Shown here: piece after piece, positions 55,550 through 64,000 of the stretch
Position numbering within the stretch: the stretch's first letter is position 1
How the letters are laid out: each line of letters opens with the position of its first letter
DNA from: Thalassobacterium sedimentorum
GTDB lineage: Bacteria; Verrucomicrobiota; Verrucomicrobiia; Opitutales; Coraliomargaritaceae
DNA: 64,000 nucleotides
Reading direction: 5' to 3'
NCBI RefSeq assembly: GCF_031127905.1
Contig: NZ_JARXIC010000006.1
Span: 1-64,000, forward strand
Program-made: the position numbers and the translations under genes
The notes under the pieces: generated by a model
Database searches by the model: none
What the model saw: only the letters and a program-made list of their open reading frames with translations
Told to the model about the DNA's origin: nothing

Positions 55550-56461
55550 TTGATCTTTTCGGAAATGGCAGATGATTGTGAATTACTGGAGGTTTTCCCG
55601 GAGCAGATTCAGGACCCAGTAAATTATTATAAGGGGCTAGATCTCCCGAATCGTGTGATTTGCCGCAATGTCATTGTATTCGAACGATTGACCCGCAAGT
55701 CGTTGCAGCAGCAGGACTTAGCTAATCGAATGCATCATCGCTACGTGTTGATGCGCGTACTCAAAACCGGGGGCGTCGTGAGTGTAGATGGTCAAAGCTT
55801 CAAATTGGAAGCAGGCGAGGCTTTGTTGGTCACCCCTTATCAATTTCACCATTACGTAGATCTCGAGTTGGATCAACTACGATGGTTATTTATCACCTTC
55901 GATTTAATTCAAGGAGATGCATCGTTAACGGATTTAAGTTATCGTCGCCTACAACCCGATGGTGCCGCACATCGTTTGTGGGGAGAAATCGCGTCTTTGT
56001 GGGGACACCAGGATGCGGATAGGCGGTCAGAAATAATGCCTGTACTGGATCGCTTACTCACGCACTTACAGGCCACAGCAACACATCCCTCCCGCACGAC
56101 ACTACCTCGCCAGGACAGTGCTCATGAGTGGATTGCACAGGTGGAAGCCCTAATCATTCGTTCTGTCCGCGAGGGATGGACGTTTGAAGAAGTCGCCCAG
56201 CGAGTCGGGTTTTCGCAACGACATCTACGCGAGCGCTTCGAGCGTCAGATGGGCCTCTCCTTACGAGATTACCGCAGTAACTATCAGTTCCACACTGCCA
56301 TTTCATTGATGCGCGATTCACGGTGTAGCCTCTCTGATGTCGCAGAATTAAGCGGCTTTAATTCGCAGTCGGTATTTACGCGTTTCATTCGGCGTATGGC
56401 GAATCGAACGCCGCGTGAACTTTGCCGTCAAATTCGAGCGGGCGATTACGAGTTGAGTTGA
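55550..56461 (+). CDS. AraC family transcriptional regulator
   Basis: A 303-residue regulator with an N-terminal cupin-like arm (VVSVDGQSFKLEAGEALLVTPYQFHHYV) and a C-terminal AraC HTH pair (WTFEEVAQRVGFSQRHLRERF and SDVAELSGFNSQSVFTRFIRRM). The likely start is TTG 55550, because GGAG at 55540-55543 precedes it by six bases; an ATG at 55565 has no such spacing. It is divergent from nagB-PIG-L and probably activates the amino-sugar unit, a role common for AraC proteins beside NagB genes. Confidence 0.87.
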   Translation: MIFSEMADDCELLEVFPEQIQDPVNYYKGLDLPNRVICRNVIVFERLTRKSLQQQDLANRMHHRYVLMRVLKTGGVVSVDGQSFKLEAGEALLVTPYQFHHYVDLELDQLRWLFITFDLIQGDASLTDLSYRRLQPDGAAHRLWGEIASLWGHQDADRRSEIMPVLDRLLTHLQATATHPSRTTLPRQDSAHEWIAQVEALIIRSVREGWTFEEVAQRVGFSQRHLRERFERQMGLSLRDYRSNYQFHTAISLMRDSRCSLSDVAELSGFNSQSVFTRFIRRMANRTPRELCRQIRAGDYELS

Positions 56462-56655
56462 GTAGCAAACCAGACTTTAGTTTTCAGGGTTGGCTCCATA
56501 GAGACCGACACCGAGTTCTCCGGCGATGTAGCGTATGGCTTTATTGAACTAGCAATGCCAGGAAGCTTCCCGCCTAACTTGCGTAATTATTTAAAGAAAA
56601 ATACGTGGTTTTCCTTGTATGAGATGCGATTAGATACATCTCTTCATACGCTTAT

Positions 56656-57672
56656 ATGAGGATTAGGCATTTTACATGGGATTCGATAGTGGATGATGCC
56701 ACTTGGGATCGTGCGGTGGCGTGTTATCAGAACGCTTCGCTCTTTCATACTTCATCATGGTTAAAGGCGATTGCACGCATTCGTGGCTATCGATTATACC
56801 GATTGAAATTTGCCAATAAAGCAGGTGCTCATTTCCTCTGTCCATTATTGGTACGTCGTCGAGGGGCGATTCGGGTAGCATCATCAAGTTTTGAGGCCGA
56901 TGGCAATCAGATGGGCCCCTTATTTTCAAGTTGTAATCCACATATAGTGCAAGCTGCCCTACATGAATGGTGCTTAGATCACGATGTACAGTATATGGTT
57001 TTGGCGAGCATGGATCCGCAACTTGAACAGTGGCCACAACTGTCTGGTATCTATTTTTTACCTCAGCGGCGACGTCCTACACGCCGCACCTATCGAGTCG
57101 ATACGACTGTTTCCATCGATGCAATTCTAGCGCGTAGTGCGAAGCGTTTTCGCGCTACCATACGTAAGGCCAAACGCCAAGGTGTTCAGATATCTTCTTG
57201 GACAGAAACACGAGACTTTGACCAGCACTTGCAGTTAAGAAGTCAATTTTTGAGAAAAAAGCAAAGTCGGCCATTCCTGTCTAATGAGGATCTAGAGATA
57301 TTAGTTCAAGCACTGGCGAGTGATGGCCGGTTGCGAGCTTATCATGCGTTAGTTGACGGTGAATTGGCCACGAGTCTCATTGTGGCAAGGGGCCCGCATG
57401 GGTATTATGGAGTGGATTCGGTGAGTCATTCTGCTTTACTATCAACCGGGGCCGCTTCGGCGATGTATCTACATGCCTTTGAAGCTGCTAATTTGGAGGG
57501 AGCCAGTTACTTTGACTTTACAGGTGGAGGTAGTGATTCACTAGTCAAATTTAAGGAATCCACAGGTGCTCAGTATACACCTCTGTTCAGGCACGATCTT
57601 TTTTATTCAAAACCATCCAGTTTGGCTCGGATTGCCGGCTTGTATTTACTCTCATTAAAACGGCGCATTTAG
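56656..57672 (+). CDS. FemAB/BioF2-like GNAT acyltransferase
   Basis: A 338-residue protein with the FemAB/BioF2-like GNAT layout: an N-terminal GNAT half (FHTSSWLKAIARIRGYRLYRLKF), RRRPTRRTYRVDTTVSIDAILARSAKRFRATIRKAKR (basic stretch), and a C-terminal half with KKQSRPFLSNEDLEILVQAL, YYGVDSVSHSALLSTGAASAMYLHAFE and FDFTGGGSDSLVKFKEST. Members attach amino acids or acyl groups to peptidoglycan or exopolysaccharide precursors. It is convergent with nrdJ across only 11 bases. The nearest sugar genes are the GT4/WecG set 5 kb away, so an exopolysaccharide role is speculative. Confidence 0.78.
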   Translation: MRIRHFTWDSIVDDATWDRAVACYQNASLFHTSSWLKAIARIRGYRLYRLKFANKAGAHFLCPLLVRRRGAIRVASSSFEADGNQMGPLFSSCNPHIVQAALHEWCLDHDVQYMVLASMDPQLEQWPQLSGIYFLPQRRRPTRRTYRVDTTVSIDAILARSAKRFRATIRKAKRQGVQISSWTETRDFDQHLQLRSQFLRKKQSRPFLSNEDLEILVQALASDGRLRAYHALVDGELATSLIVARGPHGYYGVDSVSHSALLSTGAASAMYLHAFEAANLEGASYFDFTGGGSDSLVKFKESTGAQYTPLFRHDLFYSKPSSLARIAGLYLLSLKRRI

Positions 57673-57683
57673 TGAACAGTCCA

Positions 57684-60566
57684 TCAGCTACAGCCGAGGC
57701 TGGAACCGCAATTCAAACAACAAGCACAGGTGCCAGTCACTTTCACTTTACCAGATCCACACTCGGGGCAAGTCAGATTGCCTTCACTCTGTGTCAGAAA
57801 CTCTAATTGTTGCGTGTCAATTTGAACATCCGTTTTGGGAATCACTGTGCTACTCGGATTCTTATCCTCGAAGGCATCGTCTTCTTGCAATGCAGGGCTC
57901 ATACGCTCTTTGTAACCAGGTATGAACTCCATGCCTAGCTCACGAGCGACATAATCGATGACTGACTTAGCGAAGGGAATGTGCGGGTTTTTAGTCATGC
58001 CTTCTGGTTCGAAACGCACGTGGCTGAATTTCTTAACTAGAGTTTCCAAAGGCACACCATATTGCAGACATAGTGAAACAAGCGTGCCCACGGTATCCAT
58101 CAAGCCGTTAATGGTAGATCCCGCTTTCGCCATCTGGATAAAAACTTCTCCGGGTTGTCCATCTTCGAACTTGCCAATAGTGATGTAGCCCTCGGAGCCT
58201 GCGATGGAAAATTTGTGCGTGATCGACTCGCGGGTGTCTGGCAGCTTACGTCGATAAGGTTCTGTGACGACTTGCACTTCCACTTGTTTTTTGGAGGCTT
58301 GTTCTTTGCTCGTTTTAATTGGAGCGGAGCGCTTGGAACCATCCCGATAAATCGCAATCCCTTTGATCCCCTTTTTCCAGGCATGAATATAGGTGCGGCG
58401 AATCTCCTTCACAGTGGCTTCTTGAGGCATGTTGACTGTCTTGGAGATGGCCCCGGAGAGAAAGGGCTGAACAGCCGCCATCATATCAATGTGAGCGGTA
58501 TAAGGCAGGTAGCGTGTTCCCATCCCGGAGCGGAAAGCAGAATCAAAGACGGGGATATGCTCATCTTTCAGTCCGGAATATATAATTTTCCCTGACACCT
58601 GAATGTTCTCAACAGTACCGTATTCTTTTACATGACTGCAGACTTGTACAATAGTCTCTTGTGGGTAGCCCATGGTTTCCATTGCCAACGGAATGGATTT
58701 GATCGGAATGGTCATCTGTCCACCACCAGCTAGTGTTTTATACGCGACCAATCCAATCGCAGGTTCGATGCCAGTAGTGTCACAGTCCATCAAAAAGCCG
58801 ATAGTGCCAGTGGGCGCCAGCACAGTGACCTGTGCATTGCGATAACCGTAACGCTGCCCGAGGTGTAAAGCGTCCTGCCAGACTTGGTTCGCATACTCCG
58901 TCAGGTGTTTAGGAGAATGACGATCAAGCGCTTCGGTGAAACTCTTATGCAGTTCAATCACGTTCAGCATCGAGGTCACATTGTCCTTTTCCGGTGGGGT
59001 GGGAACACCATAATGCGCGGCATCTAAATACCCCGCGAAAGGTCCCTTGAGCGCAGCCAGTTCTGCGGATGCCTTATAGGCAACGCCCGTCATCACTGCA
59101 GTGATCGCTTTTGCCAGTCCGAGACCAGCCTCCGACGCATAAGCATAGCCGTAGGACATCAGTAGAGCTCCCAAATTCGCGTAACCGAGCCCGAGTGTGC
59201 GAAACCAATGACTATTGTAAGTAATACCCTCGGTCGGATATGAAGAACGATCTACAATGATTTCCTGAGCAATTATAAAAATCTTAGCCGCAGCAGCGAA
59301 ACGCTCCACATCCAGTCCCGCTGGCGTTCGAAACTTCATCAAGTTTAAAGACGCTAGATTACATGCTGAATTATCGAGAAAAAGGTACTCGCTGCAAGGG
59401 TTGGTGCAGTTTTGACGACCAGAGCCCTTACAGGTATGCCATTTGTGAATGGTATCATCAAATTGCATGCCGGGATCTCCACAAATGTGTGTGCCTTCGG
59501 CAATTTTATCCAACAGGTAGGAGGCGTCCTTCTCTTCACAAGGCTGACCGTCCGTAACCCGTCTGGTAAAGAACTTGGTTCCATCGATTGCCGCTTGCAT
59601 AAACTCGTCACTTGCTCGCACCGAGAGATTTTCATTCTGATATTTAATCGAAGCATACGCATCACCATTAAATGAAGCATCATAGCCTGCCTCAATCAGT
59701 GCCCAGGCTTTGCGTTCTTCCACTTGCTTGGCATGTATGAATTCCTCGATATCAGGGTGCCAATCCTTTAGCACGTTCATTTTTGCAGCACGCCGGGTTT
59801 TGCCACCGCTTTTGACGACACCAGCGACTGCATCGTATACAGAAAGAAAGGAGAGGGGACCGGATGGCCTGCCTCCGCCAGAGAGCTTTTCACGAGTTGA
59901 ACGGATGCTCGACAAATCTGTCCCCGATCCAGAGCCGAACTTAAAGAGCATGGCCTCTGCCTTGGCTAGATCCATAATGGAATCCATGTCATCTTCAACA
60001 TGCTGGATGAAGCAAGCGGAGCATTGCGGATATTCATACTGACTATTGGCTCGCATGACGACTTCGTGCTCCTGATCCCAATAAAAATTCCCCTTACCAG
60101 AATTTGTGCCAACCCCATAAGCTTGGTAAAGGCCTAGGTTAAACCAGACAGGTGAATTGAAGGCTCCGTATTGATTGACAAGAAGCCATTTGAGTTCGTC
60201 GTCAAAGAGCTTGGCTTGTACCTCGTCGGCGAAATAACCATCTTTGAGTCCCCATGCTGTGATGGTTCCCGCCACGCGATCGATGACCTGTTTAAATGAA
60301 GACTCGCGGCCATCATGATGCGGATCGGTGCCGTTATCGATGTCTCCATAAAAATACTTCGACGCCAAAATTTTGGTCGCTAAATCCGAAAATGCTTCTG
60401 GAACCTCAATATTGTCTTGTTTGAAAATTGCCCGGCCTTTGTCGTCCGTGATTTCAGCCGTACGATATGACCATGTAATTTCATTGTAAGGATGGATTGA
60501 CTCAGAAGAAAAGGTGCGCTTCAGGGTGAGTTTATTAGTTTTGGCTGCCGTGGTTTCTTTTTTCAT
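57684..60566 (-). CDS. nrdJ: Class II (adenosylcobalamin-dependent) ribonucleotide reductase
   Basis: A 960-residue class II enzyme. The radical-site block NPCSE is at 389-393, where Cys391 is the thiyl-radical cysteine and Glu393 the base. QCSACF at 181-186 and SACNLASLNL near 402 supply active-site disulfide cysteines. FKFGSGSGTDLSSIRS and SGGGRPSGPLSF form the substrate loop, and the last 30 residues hold a cysteine-rich zinc segment (CPECGSG...CACCLNCG) typical of the C-terminal tail. It makes deoxyribonucleotides with oxygen-independent B12 chemistry. No cobalamin riboswitch is seen upstream. Start ATG at 60566 is unambiguous. Confidence 0.95.
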   Translation of the reverse strand: MKKETTAAKTNKLTLKRTFSSESIHPYNEITWSYRTAEITDDKGRAIFKQDNIEVPEAFSDLATKILASKYFYGDIDNGTDPHHDGRESSFKQVIDRVAGTITAWGLKDGYFADEVQAKLFDDELKWLLVNQYGAFNSPVWFNLGLYQAYGVGTNSGKGNFYWDQEHEVVMRANSQYEYPQCSACFIQHVEDDMDSIMDLAKAEAMLFKFGSGSGTDLSSIRSTREKLSGGGRPSGPLSFLSVYDAVAGVVKSGGKTRRAAKMNVLKDWHPDIEEFIHAKQVEERKAWALIEAGYDASFNGDAYASIKYQNENLSVRASDEFMQAAIDGTKFFTRRVTDGQPCEEKDASYLLDKIAEGTHICGDPGMQFDDTIHKWHTCKGSGRQNCTNPCSEYLFLDNSACNLASLNLMKFRTPAGLDVERFAAAAKIFIIAQEIIVDRSSYPTEGITYNSHWFRTLGLGYANLGALLMSYGYAYASEAGLGLAKAITAVMTGVAYKASAELAALKGPFAGYLDAAHYGVPTPPEKDNVTSMLNVIELHKSFTEALDRHSPKHLTEYANQVWQDALHLGQRYGYRNAQVTVLAPTGTIGFLMDCDTTGIEPAIGLVAYKTLAGGGQMTIPIKSIPLAMETMGYPQETIVQVCSHVKEYGTVENIQVSGKIIYSGLKDEHIPVFDSAFRSGMGTRYLPYTAHIDMMAAVQPFLSGAISKTVNMPQEATVKEIRRTYIHAWKKGIKGIAIYRDGSKRSAPIKTSKEQASKKQVEVQVVTEPYRRKLPDTRESITHKFSIAGSEGYITIGKFEDGQPGEVFIQMAKAGSTINGLMDTVGTLVSLCLQYGVPLETLVKKFSHVRFEPEGMTKNPHIPFAKSVIDYVARELGMEFIPGYKERMSPALQEDDAFEDKNPSSTVIPKTDVQIDTQQLEFLTQSEGNLTCPECGSGKVKVTGTCACCLNCGSSLGCS

Positions 60567-60952
60567 TTCACAGGGGATTAATACTATATATTGTGGCTCG
60601 CGCGACCAGCAAGCACTAGGTGTAGTTACTTACTGTGGCGTGCTCTCTCAACTTCTGCACGTCCAAAGTGCGAAGATGCGTTCTAATTGAGCGTTAATTG
60701 TCTAGCGAATAAGAAACACTAATTCAGGAAACTCTAATCAAGGTTCTGATGATTTCTGAAATCTAAGTGTCATCAGCTGGGCCGACACGTGGAACTGTGA
60801 TGACCTCACTATATAAAAAATACATACAGGAAACACGATTCAAAGCTTAGGAACTCGCCACTGAATCTACAATCAGAGTTTACTCTCGAGTATTTTTATA
60901 GTTGCTCTCAGTTAAGTGAAAAGTAGCTTTCCTATAAATACTTTCTATCACT
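60567..60952. other. 386-base divergent spacer between nrdJ and STAS gene
   Basis: No gene is supported. A weak hairpin CTGATGA/TCATCAG lies at 60746-60776. GCCACTG at 60857-60863 resembles part of a cobalamin riboswitch but lacks the rest. No NrdR box was recognised. Confidence 0.5.
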
Positions 60953-61252
60953 ATGATTAGTTCCAAATTTACCGATAATACCCTAGAAGTCACCTTGTCG
61001 GTCGATGCTTTAGATGCATCAAACGCCACAGAAATTAAGACCGCATTTCAAGGATTAAGCTTGGAGGGACGTGAACGTGCAGTGGTAGATATTGCTCAGG
61101 TTAATTTCATCGATAGCTCTGGCATTGGTGCCTTGCTCAGTTTTTACAAGCAAGTTAACCAGAAGTTGACGCTACGGCAACCGACTCCAACTGTCTTGAG
61201 CGTTTTGGAACTACTGCGGTTGCATCGTATTCTAGAAATTGAACCCGAATAA
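60953..61252 (+). CDS. STAS domain protein (anti-sigma-factor-antagonist type)
   Basis: A 99-residue single-domain protein: TLEVTLSVDALDASNATEIK at the start, then AVVDIAQVNFIDSSGIGALLSFYK, which contains the phosphorylatable serine of SpoIIAA-type anti-sigma-factor antagonists. It normally switches an anti-sigma kinase, but no kinase or sigma gene is seen beside it. It is about 50 bases upstream of a nucleotidyltransferase-like gene and the exopolysaccharide glycosyltransferases. STAS proteins also occur as regulatory partners of polysaccharide synthesis, so a similar role is plausible. Confidence 0.88.
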   Translation: MISSKFTDNTLEVTLSVDALDASNATEIKTAFQGLSLEGRERAVVDIAQVNFIDSSGIGALLSFYKQVNQKLTLRQPTPTVLSVLELLRLHRILEIEPE

Positions 61253-61303
61253 AATTCGATTCGAGCCTATTATTTGTGCATATTATTAGAGCCTATTAGC
61301 TGA

Positions 61304-62401
61304 ATGCAATCCACTGTGTTATCAACTGTGCCATTGCCCCAATCTTTAGAGCAGGCATTGCAGGCACATTTTGAGCGAACACGGTCTTATTTCACAGCCT
61401 TGGGCGAGTCATCTCCAGAGGCAATCATTCTAGGTGGTGGGTATGGACGTGGAGAAGGTGGTATCGCGATAGACAGTGCTGGTAACCCAGCATTCTTCAA
61501 TGACTTAGATTACTTTATCTTTACTGATTCGCCGGGAAATGTCCGCTTGCAACAAGCGGTACATCAGTGGGAAGAAGAAGAATCGGCACTTTTAGGTATA
61601 GATGTCGAGGGTAAGTGCTTGCCGTGCTCCGACTTGCAGGCGACGCCAAATTCGATGATGTTTTATGATTTAGTGATGGCCCACACGCCAGTGATGGGCC
61701 CACCGGATTATTTAGCTGCCTATCACCCTCTGGCTCAAGCCGATCGCATTGCTGCGATTGAAGCGACACGCTTACTTTGGAACCGCGGCTCTGGTTTATT
61801 TTTTGCTAAAGCAGATTTGGAGATGGGAAAACGCTTAAGTGTGGTACATCGCAATCAAGCCAAAGCAAAGTTAGCATTTGGAGATGCCTTACTCACGATT
61901 CGTGGCCAATATCGCCCCTATGTGCGAGAGCGTCAAATACGCTTGCAAGCAGAGACCGATATCGATGCACGCATCGTGGAATTGCATCGGGAGGGGACCG
62001 AATTTAAACTAAACCCGACAGTGACTCCCTCATTGGCTACACTACAGCAAACCCAATTGCTCCTTACGGAGATTTGGGAAGCGTGCTATCTGGAAGTTGA
62101 AAGCACACGATTAGGACACTGTTTTCGCACTGCGGACGAGTATATCCATTACCGCGGCAAATTATTTCCGGAGATCCCACAGTGGCGTAACTATTTACTC
62201 GCAATTCGCGACCAGTTGAAGCGGGGAGGGCACTTGTCGCCGATTTTTGATTACCCACGCGGAGCCTTGCAGCGTTCCTTGTTAAGCCTATTGGCGGAGC
62301 CGGCCGACCTGCAGCAAGCAGGTCGTTTGCTGGGCACAAAACTTGCTAATATGCAAATTGCGGCGCAGCATTACACTCAGTGGTGGGGGTATTATAGTTA
62401 A
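61304..62401 (+). CDS. Nucleotidyltransferase-like protein
   Basis: A 365-residue soluble protein. Near the start it carries AIILGGGYGRGEGG and then NDLDYFIFTD, which together look like the G-x-G ... D-x-D nucleotidyltransferase-type site. The remainder is mostly helical with many arginines and no recognisable second domain. It precedes the GT4 gene by 12 bases on the same strand and is probably co-transcribed. It might modify a sugar or protein in exopolysaccharide synthesis; no family-level function is certain. Confidence 0.65.
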   Translation: MQSTVLSTVPLPQSLEQALQAHFERTRSYFTALGESSPEAIILGGGYGRGEGGIAIDSAGNPAFFNDLDYFIFTDSPGNVRLQQAVHQWEEEESALLGIDVEGKCLPCSDLQATPNSMMFYDLVMAHTPVMGPPDYLAAYHPLAQADRIAAIEATRLLWNRGSGLFFAKADLEMGKRLSVVHRNQAKAKLAFGDALLTIRGQYRPYVRERQIRLQAETDIDARIVELHREGTEFKLNPTVTPSLATLQQTQLLLTEIWEACYLEVESTRLGHCFRTADEYIHYRGKLFPEIPQWRNYLLAIRDQLKRGGHLSPIFDYPRGALQRSLLSLLAEPADLQQAGRLLGTKLANMQIAAQHYTQWWGYYS

Positions 62402-62413
62402 GCCAATTTTCTC

Positions 62414-63619
62414 ATGTCAGACAAACCACGCGCCTTTCTTTTTATGCCCTATATTCCGTTTCCGGTGGATCGTGGGACCTATCAGCGTGTTTATCATCTA
62501 TTCGTTGAGCTTGCCAAATCCTTTGATATAGATCTGGCCTGCCTACAGGAGGATCCAGAGCGGGATATGGTACCTTTTGTCGCGTATACTAAGCGACGCA
62601 TTGCAATTCCCTTTAAGAATGCGCCATGGCAAAAGCTATTCCCCGACCGTTTACTCAACCCCTTGCCGACCACTGTTGCACATTGGCAAGTTCACGGTGT
62701 TTCGGAAGCGCTACACGCATTTGTAGCTGGACAGGACTACCAGCGAGTGATCTTTATCGATCTGGTACTTTGGCCCTATATTAAAGAACTCTTTCCAGCA
62801 CATCCAAATGTCATCATGGATCGTAGTCGGGTAGATTGGCTTTTTCAAACCGAAGAGTTAAACACTTTATCATTGAGCTTTCGGGAACGCCTTTTGCGCA
62901 AGGAAAACTTGCGTAAAATCGCGCAGTTGGAACGGGAAGCTTATGCGGCGATTGCAGGTATGATTGTTTGTGGCTGGGATGATCGTGATTTCTTACAAAA
63001 GAAGCTGGGCAAGTCGGATAAAATTTTCGTGCTCGCGAATGGTTTTAACGAAGTCTTTTTTGATGCGTCGACACACCCACGACAACTGACAGAAGCACCA
63101 AGCTTTCTTTTTTGTGGGGCATTGGACTATTCGCCCAATGTGGATGCGATCAATTGGTTTGCTGATGAGATTTGGCCACTGGTTCACAGAGCAATGCCAG
63201 ACGCGGTCTGGCGTATTATCGGTAAATCTCCGGATGCACGTTCGCAAGCGTGGGGCCAATTGGAAGGAGTCGATTTAGTGGGCGAAGTGCCGGATGTGCG
63301 GCCGTATTATCAATCCAGTTGGGCCCAAGTGGTGCCTTTGCGCATTGGCGGTGGCACGCGCCTGAAAATCGTCGAATCGCTTGGCATGCGTTGTCCAGTC
63401 CTTTCAACGACTCTGGGTGCCCAAGGCCTGGACTTACCGCCGGAAGAGTCGATCTTACTAGCTGATGATCCACAGCATTTTGCCAATGCACTCATTCGCG
63501 TGTTACAAGATCCCGAATTACGTCAGAATTTGGAAACGAACGGCTTAGCCGTGGTTCAGGCGAATTATCGCTGGGAACAACTTGGGCAGAAACTAACCAA
63601 CTACATCCAGAATTTATGA
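62414..63619 (+). CDS. GT4 glycosyltransferase, exosortase-associated type (TIGR03087-like)
   Basis: A 401-residue GT-B glycosyltransferase. The N-terminus PRAFLFMPYIPFPVDRGTYQRVYHLF and the C-terminal block FLFCGALDYSPNVDAINWFADEIWP, VPLRIGGGTRLKIVESLGMRCPVLSTT match the TIGR03087 sugar transferase family that accompanies exosortase A and PEP-CTERM exopolysaccharide loci. This agrees with the PEP-CTERM proteins elsewhere in the window. The final TGA overlaps the next ATG (ATGA), so the WecG-type gene is translationally coupled. Confidence 0.87.
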   Translation: MSDKPRAFLFMPYIPFPVDRGTYQRVYHLFVELAKSFDIDLACLQEDPERDMVPFVAYTKRRIAIPFKNAPWQKLFPDRLLNPLPTTVAHWQVHGVSEALHAFVAGQDYQRVIFIDLVLWPYIKELFPAHPNVIMDRSRVDWLFQTEELNTLSLSFRERLLRKENLRKIAQLEREAYAAIAGMIVCGWDDRDFLQKKLGKSDKIFVLANGFNEVFFDASTHPRQLTEAPSFLFCGALDYSPNVDAINWFADEIWPLVHRAMPDAVWRIIGKSPDARSQAWGQLEGVDLVGEVPDVRPYYQSSWAQVVPLRIGGGTRLKIVESLGMRCPVLSTTLGAQGLDLPPEESILLADDPQHFANALIRVLQDPELRQNLETNGLAVVQANYRWEQLGQKLTNYIQNL

Positions 63620-64000
63620 GTTCCTCTGAGCGACAAGTTGCATTTCTTCTAGGTCTACCGTTTCACATGATTACCATGGATGAAACCATCGAAGATGCGG
63701 TGGCTGCAATTGCAGCGCGTAATCCCAGTTATTACATTACTGCCAATGTTGATTTCATCGCTCAAGCGCATGAAAGTGAGCCGCTGAAAGATATATTGTT
63801 TCATGCCGATCGAGTTGTTTGCGACGGGATGCCGTTAGTATGGTTGTCACGCTACTTTCATCCAGTCCTGCCCGAACGTGTCGCTGGTTCAGACATGGTC
63901 TTTCGTCTCTTTAGCGAAGCAAATGAACGTGCATGGAAGGTCTTTTTTCTTGGATCGGATGCGACGACCTTGAGTCAGACCAAGTCCATTCTGGCACAGC
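63616..64000 (+). CDS. WecG/TagA/CpsF-type glycosyltransferase (5' part)
   Basis: The open frame starts at ATG 63616, overlapping the GT4 stop by four bases, and runs off the window, giving about 128 residues: MSSSERQVAFLLGLPFHMIT..., then YITANVDFIAQA and VVCDGMPLVWLSRYF, VAGSDMVFRLF and KVFFLGSD. This is the N-terminal half of the WecG/TagA/CpsF family, which adds N-acetylmannosamine-type sugars to undecaprenyl-linked intermediates. It supports an exopolysaccharide locus that continues beyond the window. Confidence 0.88.
   Translation, partial: MSSSERQVAFLLGLPFHMITMDETIEDAVAAIAARNPSYYITANVDFIAQAHESEPLKDILFHADRVVCDGMPLVWLSRYFHPVLPERVAGSDMVFRLFSEANERAWKVFFLGSDATTLSQTKSILAQ

Noticed and set aside
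60857-60863. GCCACTG, reminiscent of a cobalamin riboswitch core
   Set aside because: No B12 box or GGTG segment, and it is in plus orientation while the B12-dependent nrdJ is on the minus strand.
1-64000. tRNA, rRNA, CRISPR, insertion sequence or prophage
   Set aside because: I found no cloverleaf or rRNA-like sequence, no regular repeat-spacer array and no transposase, integrase or phage protein; tRNA absence was judged by eye only.

Overview
The window reads as a chromosomal segment of a marine Verrucomicrobiota bacterium, most likely of the Opitutia/Puniceicoccales (Coraliomargarita- or Lentimonas-like) group. The indicators are two PEP-CTERM proteins, a Verru_Chthon cassette protein A, three sulfatases, FG-GAP/LamG giant proteins, a B12-dependent ribonucleotide reductase, and few Shine-Dalgarno sequences. 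This placement is inference from gene content; no rRNA is present.

Left part (1-26 kb). A Gfo/Idh/MocA oxidoreductase and a TIM-barrel isomerase diverge from an AraC regulator. Next come a BCCT transporter with a coiled-coil porin, an M48-M20 peptidase pair, and a sucrose module. That module has a stand-alone sucrose phosphatase facing an operon of sucrose-phosphate synthase (with its own phosphatase domain) and amylosucrase. It is followed by a cytidylate-kinase-like protein and then a run of same-strand genes: a LolA-like protein, a DUF547 protein, a flavin/NapH-type membrane iron-sulfur fusion, a processive GT2 and a GT-C/GT2 fusion. An ionotropic-glutamate-receptor-like channel with a potassium-type filter and an alpha/beta hydrolase lie on the minus strand. 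YjdM and an omega-amidase-like nitrilase follow on the plus strand.

Middle part (26-49 kb): a polysaccharide-utilisation locus on the minus strand. Block 1 runs FG-GAP/LamG protein, secreted sulfatase, SSS symporter, pectate-lyase-like beta-helix protein, sialate O-acetylesterase. A LacI regulator diverges from it. Block 2 runs Verru_Chthon A, a hypothetical exported protein, a PEP-CTERM protein, a tail-less paralogue, a second secreted sulfatase, and a second FG-GAP/LamG protein; a third DNRLRE-like PEP-CTERM gene sits between the blocks. A recurring AT-rich element (TCAAG[T/C]AATT, then GTAATTAC) precedes three of these units, and a related near-palindrome precedes a fourth.

Right-middle (48.8-56.5 kb): an amino-sugar catabolic set. 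A DapA/NanA-type aldolase and a sulfatase with no signal peptide are on the plus strand. A NagB-PIG-L fusion, a ROK kinase-like protein and a stand-alone PIG-L deacetylase are on the minus strand, with a divergent AraC regulator. Together with block 1 and 2 this suggests outside-in breakdown of a sulfated, acylated, amino-sugar-containing glycan: exported sulfatases, esterase and beta-helix protein act first, the symporter imports, and a cytosolic sulfatase, deacetylase, kinase and deaminase finish. The substrate is not determined by the sequence.

Right end (56.6-64 kb). A FemAB/BioF2-like acyltransferase converges with nrdJ. Then come an orphan STAS protein, a nucleotidyltransferase-like protein, a GT4 of the exosortase-associated type, and the beginning of a WecG/TagA glycosyltransferase cut by the window edge; these look like the start of an exopolysaccharide locus. 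I saw no tRNA, rRNA, CRISPR array, insertion sequence or integrase.
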